NCBI RefSeq assembly: GCF_000346465.2
Contig: NC_034012.1
Coordinates: forward strand, 24,065,083 to 24,129,082
Direction: 5' to 3'
Length of the DNA: 64,000 bases
Source of the DNA: Prunus persica
Taxonomy: Eukaryota; Streptophyta; Magnoliopsida; Rosales; Rosaceae
The position numbers and the translations under genes were made by a program. Positions 11,476 to 22,708 of the stretch are shown here, one piece after another (the stretch's first letter is position 1; each line of letters begins with the position of its first letter). The notes under the pieces were generated by a model. That model was not told the DNA's origin. It ran no database searches and saw only the letters and a program-made list of their open reading frames with translations.

Positions 11476-12283
11476 AATATATATAATTCTCAAGTGTTTT
11501 CTTTTTCCCTTTTATTTCCCAAATATATATTTTCATATTGTCCTCACGCTTTCATTTCACTTGAAGGAAGTATTTGTATTTAATTTACGGGAATAAAATT
11601 CAAAAAAAAAAAAAAAAAACACAATTTAGAATAAGAAACTACTGGAGATTGATGAAAACCCGAGGATGAAATGATCAAATTAAGAACACAAGGTGACATT
11701 ACTTTGAATTGATGTACTTAATTAATTATTGGAATCCCTGATGATCTGGCCCGCAAATGAACAAAACAAACGTTCTCTCTTTCTTTGTTTCTTTGTTTTT
11801 CTACCCCTTCCTTTCTTTGTTTCTTCGTTTCTACCCTTCCTTCCGTCCTTCCTTCCCAAACCCAAACCAATAGCACTAGCCTACAGCTTGAGAGGAACAA
11901 AACCTAGCAAGTCCCAGGCCTGATATATTGGAGTTAATAAGGATTAATTTACCAGCTCTAGAAAGGAGCCAAGCAGAAAAGCTGAAGTGTTGGATCATTA
12001 CATCAACCTCTAATCATTCTCTAACTTGGACAAAGACAAGACAATCAACCAAAAAGATAAATTAAACAAATCCCACTGTTACCAACAACAGTTCTCCATC
12101 ATCCTATCCGATCAAAACACATTTTAAACTCCCAAAACTTTCAAAACACCAAACCACAACCCAAACTAGGGCATCATTTTAAGTGCTCTTTTCCCCTCAC
12201 TTCATATTGTGTTGTTAATCAGAAGCAACCAGCGGCGCTATGCTGGTTCTGGTTCAGGGAAGGGTCAATGCAAGGATCTTGCT
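11476..12283. other. Intergenic, low complexity only
   Basis: Contains an A-rich run near 11608-11630 and CT-rich patches near 11780-11860. The part next to 12284 should include the 3'UTR of rps10 on the minus strand. Nothing else is recognised. Confidence 0.5.
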
Positions 12284-12607
12284 TCAGAGCAATCCCTGCA
12301 GTTTTTCCTTATCCAAGCGGGTCTTGCAAGAAAATAGGAGTTCATATTGAGCTCCAAATATACGTTGGCGCTTTAGCCAAAAGAACTTCTTCTGCAATTC
12401 ATGCGGTTGTGTTTTTATGACGAGATATTGTTTCTTGATTTCCATTTTGAACTGCTCTCTGGACTTTTTATCAATATGAGGTGATCGCAACACGGTATAT
12501 AAGACTCGTGATTCAGGCAATGCAATCCTCCGTGTGGAAGGTGGAAGGCCCCACAAAAGGTTTGGGTGATGAAAAGATCGAATCGCTACGCATATCTTGG
12601 TCGCCAT
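12284..12607 (-). CDS. rps10: Mitochondrial small-subunit ribosomal protein S10, nuclear copy
   Basis: A 107-residue protein of the mitochondrial ribosome small subunit. It reads MATKICVAIRSF, then LPESRVLYTVLRSPHIDKKS, REQFKMEIKKQYLVIKT, KKFFWLKRQRIFGAQYE and CKTRLDKEKLQGLL, closely matching plant Rps10. The gene was mitochondrial in ancestral plants and has moved to the nucleus many times. The region HHPNLLWGLPP is a few residues shorter than I expect for the family. The start at 12607 is the only sensible one: upstream codons in this frame stay open across the inferred splice but contain no ATG before an in-frame stop. There is therefore no added N-terminal presequence, and import would depend on the mature N-terminus, as reported for some plant rps10 genes. 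Expression uses the upstream noncoding exon. Confidence 0.9.
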   Translation of the reverse strand: MATKICVAIRSFHHPNLLWGLPPSTRRIALPESRVLYTVLRSPHIDKKSREQFKMEIKKQYLVIKTQPHELQKKFFWLKRQRIFGAQYELLFSCKTRLDKEKLQGLL

Positions 12608-13990
12608 TACTTTCGATGCTCTTTCTTTTTGGCTGACTCCTTTAACAATCGTTAAACAAATCCTAGTCAGAGGAATGATAGCAGTCTAAACTAAAAAATG
12701 ATTTAAATAAAACAGAAAACAATCCAATCCAACAATCTTCTGTTGGAAATATTAATTAACTATACTCATAAAACACATAATAAAATGAATAATAAAATAC
12801 TATCCAAATTCATAAATATCTCATAATTATAAATATACCAAATGAATAGAAAATAGAGTTAGGATAGTCTAGCCTGTGATGATAGTCTAACCAAACAGTT
12901 AGTTTCTGCAACTAGAGAAAAAGAATGTCTCTTCACTGTAACACCATTTCTCCTATTTCTTTTTTTATTTATTTATAAATTTTGGTGTTAGCCATCAAAG
13001 TTCAAGAAACAATTATAACATGTTATGAAGGCAAGCAATAACAAATAAATGCAAAATTACTTTCTTATCACTGCAACACATTCATAAGAGTACATGTAGG
13101 AAGAGAAATCTGACATGCACTAACTATAACTACCACAGAATAAAACTTCCAAATATCACTTCTTATCGTCACAAAATATGATTTTAGAAAAAGTAGTTGA
13201 GCAATGTTCAACAGAGACATGATTCTAGTACCATTACAATACAAACTACATGAAACTGAACAGAAAAAGTAGAGCACACAACACGGACAATAACCGCGCA
13301 AATTTTACAACATTAGGTTCCAAGTCTAAGAAGGATGATTACAATGCTAAATAAGTTTTCAGTTTTGCAGTACTTCAAATCGCACACTTCGCATAAAAGT
13401 AAATTGAATAAACAGATTGTGGTTGACAAATTACTGAATGTAGACAAATAAGTATTCAGCAAATTATACCACTAAGACAGATTCTGGTGGGATAAATCTT
13501 GGGTTTTGTATTTGAACCGTTTATAATTTTCATAATAAAAGTTCCAATAGAACACAGTGACACATATGACCTCAAAACAGAAGCAAACAAACGAAGCAAG
13601 TAATCACACGAAGTTTTGTCCTCATAGAACATACATTTCACATCAGATTTAGAGATTATGTACAAAAAGTAACAAATCCTCAGACTTGAGTACCAAAAAA
13701 GTAAAATTAAAGGATCACAAGTATATAAAGAAAATGAAAAACAAACCAAAGTCGTTCAATCTCATGAAAAAGGGGAAAACCCCGAACTTATGAAAAACAA
13801 ATGCCAAAAAAGAAAGGCAGGTGAACAACTTGTGAGGAACAAACCCAAAATTATAGATTAAACAAAAGAAACGAGATGTAAGACTTACTTGAATGAGAGC
13901 ACAAAAATGGCGAAATCTGGTGGCGATGGGAGCAGCTGGTATTGACTCGGGGAGAGAAGAGGCAGAGCACACTACACTAGCCTCTCCTTT
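12608..13990 (-). other. rps10: rps10 5'UTR exon and leader intron (inferred)
   Basis: On the minus strand a C/T-rich exon ends at 13889 with the donor GTAAGTCT. A good acceptor (pyrimidine-rich, ending CTGACTAG) lies at 12663, leaving 55 bp of leader before the ATG at 12607. Splicing these gives a leader without an in-frame ATG. The intron (12663-13888) is AT-rich with no other coding signal. The exon's 5' limit, near 13990, is a guess from the local CT-rich sequence. Confidence 0.6.
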
Positions 13991-14213
13991 TTATCGCGAG
14001 ACTTCTAAGGAGACGCCGCACCATGACCCATTTAGCATCTTGGGTTATCTTAAAAACTTGACCCGTTCCCTCCGTCTTAATTAGGGTTTGGCATTTTAAC
14101 CGGTGAATCGATGAACCGTGTTGAATAAAAACAAAAATAAAATTGTGTTAACTAAAAAAGTCAGTTTAGACTCAAAAATCGGGACGAGTACTGATCCAAA
14201 GTGGTTTGTTTCG

Positions 14214-14616
14214 AGTAACTCCAAATAATATCTAAATATTTTAGTCCAATTAATACTTAAATGTCTTAGTTTTAATTAACACCTAATTTGGGGGCTCCAA
14301 TTAAGACTCTCCCGGTCAACAAACCCTCGTGTATCATTTCTTCATTCATTTGGGCCTAATCTCCTGAAGTTTGGCCATTTTTAACTTCATTTGATCCTTT
14401 TTTGCTTGAGTACTTAATATTCAAATAACATTAGTAACTCCAAGTAATATCTAGATATTTTAGCCCAATTAATACCTAATTCTGGGGGGTTCCAATTAAG
14501 ACTCTTAATCTCAACCGTCAAACCCCTTGTGGATCTCTTCTTGCATTCCTCATTTGGGCCTAATCTCTTGTAGTTTGGCCCATTTTTCACTCCATTTGAT
14601 CCTTTTTCGTTGAGTA
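14214..14616. repeat. Tandem duplication of about 200 bp
   Basis: Two diverged copies start with AGTAACTCCAA at 14214 and 14433. Both contain CCAATTAAGACTCT, TTTGGGCCTAATCTC and CCATTTGATCC or a close variant in the same order. Noncoding. Its right end merges into the repeat at 14617. Confidence 0.75.
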
Positions 14617-14860
14617 AATTGCTGAAAAATCCCCCAAATTAGATCCCAATCGAACTTAACTTTCCGAACTAACAAATCAGTCAATTTGATACTTGAATTT
14701 ATTAAAACAGCCAATGTAGCCCTTGCCGTTAACTTTTTTGACTTTCATCCAATTTTTCATTAAGTAATAAGGGTGAATTTGTAATTTCAAGTAAAATAAA
14801 GTTAAATTCATAAAACCAAAATAATAAAAATAAAATAAGGTATTTAAAAATAATTTATCT
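14617..14860. repeat. Dispersed repeat shared with 51715-51956
   Basis: A run of phrases (ATCGAACTTAAC, AGCCCTTGC, GTTAA, TTTCATCCA, GTAATAAGGGT, GTAATTT) also occurs in the same order at 51715-51956. Each copy lies a short way before a copy of the same Helitron. Such text is common in the terminal repeats of plant MULEs and MITEs. No coding content. Confidence 0.6.
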
Positions 14861-14871
14861 CACTCAATAGT

Positions 14872-15015
14872 ATAGTCACGTGGTATAACTTGTACATATA
14901 TTATAATATTATAATATAAGTGGATATTTATTGATATTATTCCCTAAAATGAGAAATATGACTCATATCATCCACTCATATTATAACATATGTACAAGCT
15001 ATATCATGTGGCCGT
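14872..15015. mobile_element. MITE-like inverted repeat
   Basis: Two arms pair with mismatches: CACGTGGTATAACTTGTACA on the left and TGTACAAGCTATATCATGTG on the right, with TATAATAT/ATATTATA continuing inward. Short and noncoding. No clear target duplication. Confidence 0.55.
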
Positions 15016-15382
15016 CCTCTAGTACGATTTTATAATTTCTCCTAAACATGGACTATAAATAAAAAGCTGTTTTATTTTCCTATCACATGGGCTTCACTCG
15101 ACTTTTTTTTTTTCGTTAAACGCTTCACTCAACTTAATATATATAAATTTTTTATGTTGTAGTTGTCGGAAAATGATTATATGTTGTTTCTTCTTTAAAA
15201 GTTTTAAGATGCATTTACAATGTTTTTTTTAGGCTCTCTCACATATGGGTTGATAATAATATTTTTTCACTAGAAAGCAATAAAATTATTTTCATTTTTT
15301 GTTGTTGTTGTCAAAATCTGATTTCATTAAAAGCCAAAAAGGCAAGCTATCACCTCACAAGCCAATAGCACAATAGAACAGT

Positions 15383-15495
15383 TACAAAACCAAGAAGGAT
15401 CCCTAATGTTGCAAATTCAAGGAAGGAAGCCTAATGTTTCAAATTATTAAAAACAAAAAACCTAAAACAGAAAACCCCTAATATGAGATTGTTAA
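15383..15495. repeat. 113-bp direct repeat, left copy, abutting a Helitron
   Basis: Starts TACAAAACCAAGAAGG and ends GAGATTGTTAA. The same 113-bp unit recurs at 15784-15896 with roughly a dozen differences. The left copy ends at the exact base where the Helitron begins. Confidence 0.85.
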
Positions 15496-15783
15496 TCTAT
15501 ATATATAAAGCAAAAGGCAGAGAATGGTGAAACATTCAAAATACCAGAAAATGCCCTTGGTTAATGCAAACATTAAGAATTCAAATTATTAATTAAATGA
15601 GGATAATATGGTAAATTCACACTTTTTCATATTTAAAAAAATTAAAAGAAAAAGAAAAAGCAGATAATGGATCCTATTTTTATGGAACACAACTACCCAT
15701 TATCTTTTTTAATTCTAAAATAAATTTACTTATTTTTTTAAAAAAACCTCTCGCAAGCGCGGAAGCGCGTGCAGAGAGGCTAG
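15496..15783 (+). mobile_element. Non-autonomous Helitron, copy 1
   Basis: The 288-bp element begins TCTATATATATAAAGC and ends in CTAG just after a GC-rich hairpin (CCTCTCGCAAGCGCG...GCGCGTGCAGAGAGG). It sits between A (15495) and T (15784). A 5' TC, a 3' hairpin, a CTRR end and A^T insertion are the defining Helitron marks. There are no genes inside, so it would depend on a Rep/helicase made elsewhere. A second copy lies at 51957-52232. Confidence 0.88.
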
Positions 15784-15896
15784 TACAAAATTAAGAAGGA
15801 ACCGTAATGTTGCAAATTCAAGGAAGCAAACCTAATGTTGCAAATTATTAAAAACAAAAAACCATAAAAGAGAAAACCCTAATACGAGATAGTTAA
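15784..15896. repeat. 113-bp direct repeat, right copy
   Basis: Starts TACAAAATTAAGAAGG immediately after the Helitron CTAG and ends GAGATAGTTAA. It is the partner of 15383-15495, same length and order. Confidence 0.85.
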
Positions 15897-16299
15897 TAAG
15901 GAATGGAATTCCACAGACTTCTAGAATTATAACTGGGCTTTTCCATTCCCTCTTGTCAACCTTTTCACAGACTAACATCATTGATTGATTGATTGGAATC
16001 TAATTGTAGACCAATTTATTAGTCGTTATCAAGGGGCCATACATAAATTGAGATATATACAAATAATATTGGGGAAGGGGGAATTGAATGTAGTGTTGTG
16101 CTCGGAAGCATCAAAGCATCAGATATGACATCAATACAACAACCAGACAAAATATGATAGATATGCAAATAAATAAACCAAACAACACACAAAGTTGTAT
16201 ATGCCAAAAATACACATGAACCCTAATCCTATTTTTAACTTTTCTTCAAGCAATGAACAACAACCACAATGACCATAAGATCCGATAAGAGCTTCACTT

Positions 16300-16569
16300 G
16301 ATTAAATCAATGTGGGAACACATATTTTTTGTAACCATTCAGAAGGTGACACGTGGAAGATGGAATATTCTTTAGGTAAAATAATTGTGCTAATTAAAAT
16401 CCCATTTAATGAGCCAATTATCCTGATTTAAGATATAAATATCTCCCTAAATCAAGGATTTGATTTCCACAAAATCTGCTTGATTTCTCATATCATCTTA
16501 TTTGTGGGAATTATTCTCCACATAAGGTAATTCCAAAACCCTAGCAAAAATACATAAGCCTCTCACGCC

Positions 16570-16606
<37 letters not shown>

Positions 16607-16900
16607 CTCACAGCACACCCCCCCCCCCCCCCCTTCCCTCTTCTCTCTCTCTCTTGGCGTCCTCATCTCCTCCTCTCCCTGGAGAGGAAAACTCCAAACC
16701 TTTCAATATAATTTGCATCTCCTTGAGATCATTTTACTGATTTAGGCATCGGAGGGTCTTTGGCCAACACCACTTAGGTGTTCTCCAATTGACCATTATT
16801 TTGCAGGGTTTGAGGAAGAAGACAATCAAGAGAAGAGAGAATCTTCATCGAATATTCTCCTAGGAGGAAATTTGCTCAAACAATCAAAATGCCCAAAATG
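16300..16900 (+). mobile_element. Gypsy-type LTR fragment (probable)
   Basis: Contains TATAAATATC, a (CT)n tract at about 16571-16604, a C run at about 16618-16633, and GGCATCGGAGGGTCTTTGGC followed by CCAACACC. The GCATCGGAG-CTTTGGC motif recurs near 63385 in another LTR-like sequence, which supports a gypsy-type LTR transcript leader. Ends were not located. Confidence 0.45.
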
Positions 16901-17499
16901 ACATTGGATCAGAGTTTAGTACCAAGTGGATCACTTAATGACATCAAAATCCCCATAAGTAGGGTTTTTATCCCACATAACCTTTTAAAGCTTTCATTTT
17001 AGTCCTCAAAATTTTCAAAAAAAAATAAAATAAGGTAGGTTCCTTAATCGTTTGGTTCACACATCAATTTGGTCATTGTCATCGCATTTTATAAAAAAAA
17101 TTGTTAAAAATGGTCACATTTCATCACATGGCAATCTTTAAAGGGATTTTTCATCAAAATATAGCTCATTCCCCCAGTAGAAATAATTAAACTTACTTCA
17201 TTTTCTCAATAAAGTTATTTGCCCTATATTTACGATTTCACATTTGGGTTCCATTAAGGAGAGCGAAAAGACTTGTTCAGTAAAATATGTGAGCTTCATT
17301 TTGTCTTATGAGAATAGGTTGTATTTTGACAAACAATTTCAGTCGACTGACTTCACCAATTTTTATTTTATTTTAGTTTTTTTATGGAATGCGATAACAT
17401 GATCAAATTAATTATTTAAGGACAACATTGAAGGATTTGAAAGATTGAGAATTGAAATAAGAACTTTTAACAAGTTAAGGGGTCATTCATGATTAAAAA

Positions 17500-18030
17500 A
17501 ACCCATAATTTCATAAGGTTTTAAAACTCAAATAGTCCCTAAACTTATACACGATTTGCATTTTGATCCCTTAACTAAATTATTCGTTCAAATGGTCCAC
17601 ATACTCTTTATTATTTGGCCATTTGGTCCTACAGTTACATTATGTCAATATTGTCGTCAAAGGTAAGGATAAAAAAGTCCATCCTCATCAAAGCCCATCC
17701 TCATCCCTGGCTAGCCACCATCTTCCCCAACTAACAAGGTCATCATCTTCCCAAACATGAAAAACCAATCAAACCCAACCAAAAAGCTAGAGGATCATAG
17801 AGAGAAAGAGGCAAGGAGAGATGGCCATCCTTCTACATCAATGTAATCCACCCATTCCACTCTATATAAACCCCCCAACCTCATTTCAATCTCCCTCAAA
17901 CCCAACCAAAGAAAAAATCTTTAAGGTTTTTGGCAATAGCATCATATTCAAAAGCAAAAGCAATAATATCCCAAATTCCCTATACTCAAGCCAATGGCTA
18001 GACTTCGAGTTAAGCTTTAGTCTCTAAATT
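17500..18030 (+). mobile_element. MULE/MITE half with a small open frame (tentative)
   Basis: 17525-17660 has phrases such as ATAGTCCCTAAACTTATACA and TGGTCCACATAC, usual in plant Mutator/MITE terminal repeats. A leader-like GAGAGAAAGAGGCAAGGAGAG then precedes an ATG at 17821 opening 68 codons (MAILLHQCNPPIPLYINPPT...), rich in Ser, Pro and Asn like the first exon of a plastid protein. I cannot name it and no downstream exon is visible. It may be a captured first exon or chance. Confidence 0.25.
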
Positions 18031-18887
18031 TAGGGCCTTATAGGCTAAACCAAAGTCTAAAGATCAAAGCTCTAAATGTAGTTGAATATTAAAAAATAAA
18101 AACTAAATATAGTTGAATATATTTTATTTTCATTGATCCACTCAGCTTGACCCGGTCAAGGTCTAAGACAAGCTTAGGCTAAGGCATTGACACCCAAGCC
18201 AGACGTAACTCTACTCGAAATCATATTTATACTAGAAATTACACATGCATGAGTGTGTGCCAATGGGTTTATTTTTTTAATGTTTTTTTTTTCTGAATTA
18301 TAGGAGAGAAAATAGGTCTAATTGTATGTTCCATGAAAATAAAAGCATATATAATTCTTGTTGTGTCGTTAAAAGTCTACCATTTAACTCTATTGAACCC
18401 TACATAAGTGTGTGTTTAAACTTTATGGATGAACTCAAAAGTCCATCACTTAAAAAGCAATATAAAAAATTCATATAAATATGAATCCACTGCAATAGTC
18501 GATTAATATGTTTGCTTGTTATGTATAGTAATAAATAAAATAAGAAGAAGGTTAAAGCACCACATTATGGTAACGATGAGAATTCGAACTTAAGACCAAT
18601 TGTCTGCAAGACAACTTAGTGTTCAATCCATTATTATTATTATAATGATGAGGATGGGTTTACATTTTACATCAAAAAATAAAATCATGTGGGTTATTCC
18701 TAACAAACCCTAATACTTTTTGGTTTATACCTAATATAAAAAATCTAGTTTTCGTTTTTTCACTTATGAATTCTTATTTTCTTACTTGCAACCTCTCATA
18801 TTTATTTATCGTAACTAAGTCTATTGAATAAAATTCAATTAATTAACAAGTTTTCTTAACAAACTTGATCTACATATACATATACAT
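18031..18887. other. AT-rich intergenic, nothing recognised
   Basis: No open frame or repeat that I can support. Confidence 0.5.
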
Positions 18888-19072
18888 ACAGTCCTGATCT
18901 CTTGGACTACAGGGGTCCAAGAGATTTGTGGTCACTCACCGTTGGATGTAAATTCAACGGTTCACTCACTCTTGCACTCCTTTTAAATTTTTTTTTTGAA
19001 CCATTGGATTAATATCCAACGATGGGTGACCACAATCTCTTGGACTCCTGTGGTCCAAGAGATCGGGACTGT
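18888..19072. mobile_element. Double-hairpin MITE
   Basis: Ends ACAGTCCTGATCTCTTGGAC and GTCCAAGAGATCGGGACTGT form an inverted repeat. Each end is also its own hairpin (ATCTCTTGGAC...GTCCAAGAGAT). Inner arms ACTCACCGTTGGAT and ATCCAACGATGGGTGA continue the pairing. 185 bp, noncoding, flanked by TACATA-rich sequence. Confidence 0.75.
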
Positions 19073-19132
19073 ACATACATAATCACATCATACATCAAAT
19101 TTGGAATTCCTAAAATACATAGTAGTATTAGG

Positions 19133-19894
19133 CAGTGGCGGATCTATAGAGGCGCAAAAAGGTGCAACTGCAACTCCCCTCACCAGAAAACACATTGTTG
19201 ATGCTGGAATATGCCCCTTCGATTGTGGCCATGAACTGTTTGAGTGTGTTTTGTTTGCTGCGCACACAGCGTAATTTTTTTTTTTTAAAGTCCTGGTGCA
19301 AACGACGTCGCTTTGGACCAAGCCATTATAATAAATAAAAAAATAAAAAACAAAGCAAAACAAAACCTGCATGCGTTGCAAAAAAGTGTTCTTCAGAAGA
19401 GGAAGCCTAATTGGCAACTGCTTCTACTTTGGATTTTTGAGTGCGTGCTGATATCATCTTCTTCTTGTTTTTTATTTTCTTATTCAACAAAGCAAACCCA
19501 ATTGGCATTTCCAGATGTTGTATCAATCAAAGGCTTAGGCATGCACTATTTCTTTGCTTTAAAGGTGCCTTCACATTGTAGTCAAGGTATGGTTTTCTTT
19601 TCTTCTTTTTTCTTCTTCATTGAGCACCTGTTTTGTTTCTTCCAGTTTTTATTTATTTATTGTTTTTTAATATGCATTTTGATTAGATTAGTTGATATTG
19701 ATTTTGGTTCAATTAATTGATTGATTTTAGTTAGATTAATTGATGATGTGATATGAATTTTGGTAAACTAATTGTGTAAATTGCATGAATTTTGTTCATA
19801 CGAATTGATATACTATATAGACTATAGTATTGTTTACCTAAATTTTAGCCTTTTAAATACCCCTTTCGTGAAAAACTATTAGATCCACCGCTGG
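19133..19894. mobile_element. Non-autonomous hAT-type element
   Basis: The 762-bp element starts CAGTGGCGGATCTA and ends TAGATCCACCGCTG (imperfect inverted ends). It is flanked by GTATTAGG and GTACTGGG, an 8-base duplication with two transitions. Eight-base duplications and CAGTGGCG ends are typical of hAT elements. It shares the inner phrase ACGACGTCG with the element at 31634-32780, so they are probably one family. No transposase is present. Confidence 0.7.
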
Positions 19895-20387
19895 TACTGG
19901 GGTTGAGTTAAGTTTCTTTGACAACCCTAGTATTTAACTTTCTCATTCTTGTGATACAAGTATATAACCTATTGGGTGAAGAATTACGTTCTCATATGAT
20001 ATTATGAGATGTGGTTGTATTGTATATATAGAGCTCTTTACAAACAATGTCACAAAATAGGTTATGCCTCCCCAAAGTATCTTCACCAAGGTAGAATAAG
20101 AATGAGAGAATAAGGAACCAAGAGAAGAAAATGGGTGCTAGTCTTTTCTTCTCTATGGTGGCCGGCCAAGAGTGTAATGACCTGATCCTAAATAAATTAG
20201 TAAATACTAATTTATTCAGAGAAAATATCATTTTGCCCCTAGAATATTTTATTAGGTTTAAAGTTGACTTTTTGACCAGGAAGAAATTTGGGAATTTCGA
20301 CTGTACCGTTGCGTAGAGCACGGCGAGATGAGTTCATAGACACGTGGTGGGCCAATGAAGACGTAGCGGAGAGCACATGGGTCAAGT

Positions 20388-21209
20388 TTACTCCGTTAAT
20401 GGGAGTAGACATGAACATAAGCAACACACCCCAAACACCTTCAGAGGTAGCTTAGAGACCGAAACCGGAGGAGTATAGGCACATAATACATCAAGCGGAG
20501 TCTTGAAATCCAGAACCCGACTAGGAGTACGATTAATCAAATACGCAGCGGCCAAAACGCCATGTCCCCAAAGATGGTGGGGAACAGACATATCCAATAT
20601 AAGCGAGCGAGCAACTTCAAGTAACTGACGATTCTTATGTTCAGACACACCATTCTGTTGAGGAGTGAATGGAGTGGTAGCTTGATAAATGATACCTTGA
20701 TCACGGAAGAACTGGGTCAAGGTATGATTCACATATTCACCTCCGTTATCAGTTCGAAATACTTTAACATTGGTATGAAATTGAGTAGACACCATAGCAC
20801 AGAAAATAGGAAGAATATAGGCAACATCATGTTTATGCTTCATCAAATATACCCATGTTAAGCGAGTGCAGTCATCAATGAACGTGACAAACCAACGGAC
20901 ATGAGAAGTCACACTGCCACGGCCCCATACATCAGAATGTACTAACTCAAAAGGCAATGCAGCTTTATTATTACTTAAGGGAAAAATAGTACGGTGGCTC
21001 TTGGCCATTACACAAGTCTCACATTTGAAGCTAGACTCATTACACGAACTAAATAATGAAGGAAACAAATGCTTAAGATAACCAAATGACGGATGTCCTA
21101 AGCGACGATGCCACAACCAAAGTTGTTGCTTGTCTTTGACACTGCCACCCTGGACTTTATTGGCGACACACCCACGAACTGCTGCAACCGGTAACTGTAA
21201 GTAATACAA
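20388..21209 (-). pseudogene. Copia GAG-pre-integrase and integrase fragment
   Basis: A 273-codon frame with WLWHRRLGHPSFGYLKHL and CETCVMAKSH (the zinc-binding HHCC region), then the integrase core with HSDVWG, RTDNGGEY and PQQNGVSEHKN, which supply the D, D and E residues. The frame ends soon after the core, and later family-like text (PMCSPLRLHW) follows only after stop codons. Confidence 0.85.
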
Positions 21210-21216
21210 CCCCTCC

Positions 21217-21740
21217 TTATCCGTTTACCATGCCCAATCTTCTCATGAGTCTTGAGATCCTGGAAAAAATAATTGGTAAAATAGAAAGTAGCAGAAGCGT
21301 TACGTGTATCAAGTAAACACCCAACATACAACAAATTGCAATGAATATTTGGAACCAAAAGGGCATGGGACAGAGGTAAAGGAGTGAGGTGGATGGTACC
21401 TTCACCGGTAACTGGGGAAGGTAAACCATTAGCATTAGTAATATAGGGCTCACGAGGGTTACGAGACAACTCATCAAACATATTATCATCATAAGTCATA
21501 TGATCAGAAGCACTAGTGTCAATTATCCAAGTATTAGAGCCCATACCTGGCATGGTATCAGAAGCACACCAGATTTGCAGACGAGGCCGGAGGACGGGTC
21601 TCATCTTGAGTCATAGTGCAGGCGGCCTTAGGGACGTACATACGAGCTTTGTAGTCAGCAAACTAATCGGGATAACCATGCTCCTTAAAGCACTTCTCAG
21701 AATAGTGATTCCCATTACAATGATGGCATTTAGGAGGATT
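21217..21740 (-). pseudogene. Copia protease and zinc-knuckle remnant
   Basis: The frame 21098-21604 includes NTWIIDTSASDHMTYDDN. The aspartic protease motif, normally D-S/T-G-A, reads DTSAS, so the glycine is lost. Just upstream (about 21665-21735), a CHHCNGNHYSEKC-type knuckle is split over shifted frames. Confidence 0.75.
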
Positions 21741-22084
21741 GTCAAGAGAGCTAGGGGTACAACCAACAAGACGCGACCCAGCATAAGGAGAAAATTTTTT
21801 GGATGAAGGGCGACCTGTCTTTGATGTGCTGGGTCGACTTTGAGGGCCATGAAACCTCCTCCAAGCATAGCGGACTGATAGGTGTCTTCCTCCATGACCA
21901 TGGCATAGGCTTCGAGAGGGGGTGGGATAGGACTAAGAGCAAGGATATAGCTACGAACACCATCATATGGTGGATCAAGTCCTCCAAGAAAATCATAAAC
22001 TCGATCGGCTTCAAGTTCTTTTAGATGACGAGCCCCATCATCGGCACAACTATATTCATGTGGACGCAGAAAATCAATCTCCTG

Positions 22085-22591
22085 CTAGATAGCATGAAGT
22101 TTTTCATAGAACACTTTGACAAATTCACCATTCTGACATGTAAGGATGGACTGCTGCCGAAGTTGAAACAGACGAGAACTATTCTGAGTCATAGTATAGG
22201 TCTTCCGGGCGGCCTCCCATAGATCATAAGCAGTAGCACCATGTTCAAACAAGGCATGAATTGGCTTAGTCATGGAATTGAGAAGCCATGACTGCACCAG
22301 GCAATTATCTTCTTCCCATTCGTTATAAGCAGCAGAATCTGAAGACGGAGCAGGCTTCTTCCCATTGATCCAACTTGCTATATGACGACTAGTAATTGTA
22401 ATACGTGCACCACGAGACCAAGAGGCATAATTGGAGCCATCCAATTTGTCAGAAGTAATCAGGGTAGAGTAATCACGCGAGGGACGTTCCTCCTTTGTTG
22501 CAGACGCACTAGCACTCACCACGATTTTGGAATCATCACCCATGATAGCAGCGGAAAAAAAAACACAACATGAAGTAGATACGACAAACAC
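22085..22591 (-). pseudogene. Copia gag N-terminal half
   Basis: A 168-codon frame containing SDKLDGSNYASWSRGARITI, SWINGKKPAP, NSMTKPIHALFEHGATAYDL and RLFQLRQQSI, the usual gag of plant Copia elements. A stop follows EKLHAI, and the rest of gag continues in other frames down to 21751. Confidence 0.8.
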
Positions 22592-22683
22592 AGCACAGGC
22601 ACGGACACAAGAACCCTAAAAGAAATTAGGGCATACAATAGAGCACGAGTGGGCACAACACACACAGAGGTCACCAGAAAGTC

Positions 22684-22696
22684 GGCTCTGATGCCA
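22684..22696 (-). other. Copia primer-binding site
   Basis: Minus-strand TGGCATCAGAGCC, one change from the usual TGGTATCAGAGC complementary to initiator Met-tRNA, placed just inside the 5' LTR. Confidence 0.75.
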
Positions 22697-22708
22697 AGTG
22701 AAACCATA

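Noticed and set aside
13715..13972. 85-codon minus-strand frame as an rps10 presequence exon
   Set aside because: Its ATG frame does not join the rps10 frame at the good acceptor (it meets a stop), and the frame that does join has no ATG.
19313..19720. 135-codon Phe/Ser-rich frame
   Set aside because: Lies within a hAT-type element in AT-rich sequence. No recognisable domain.
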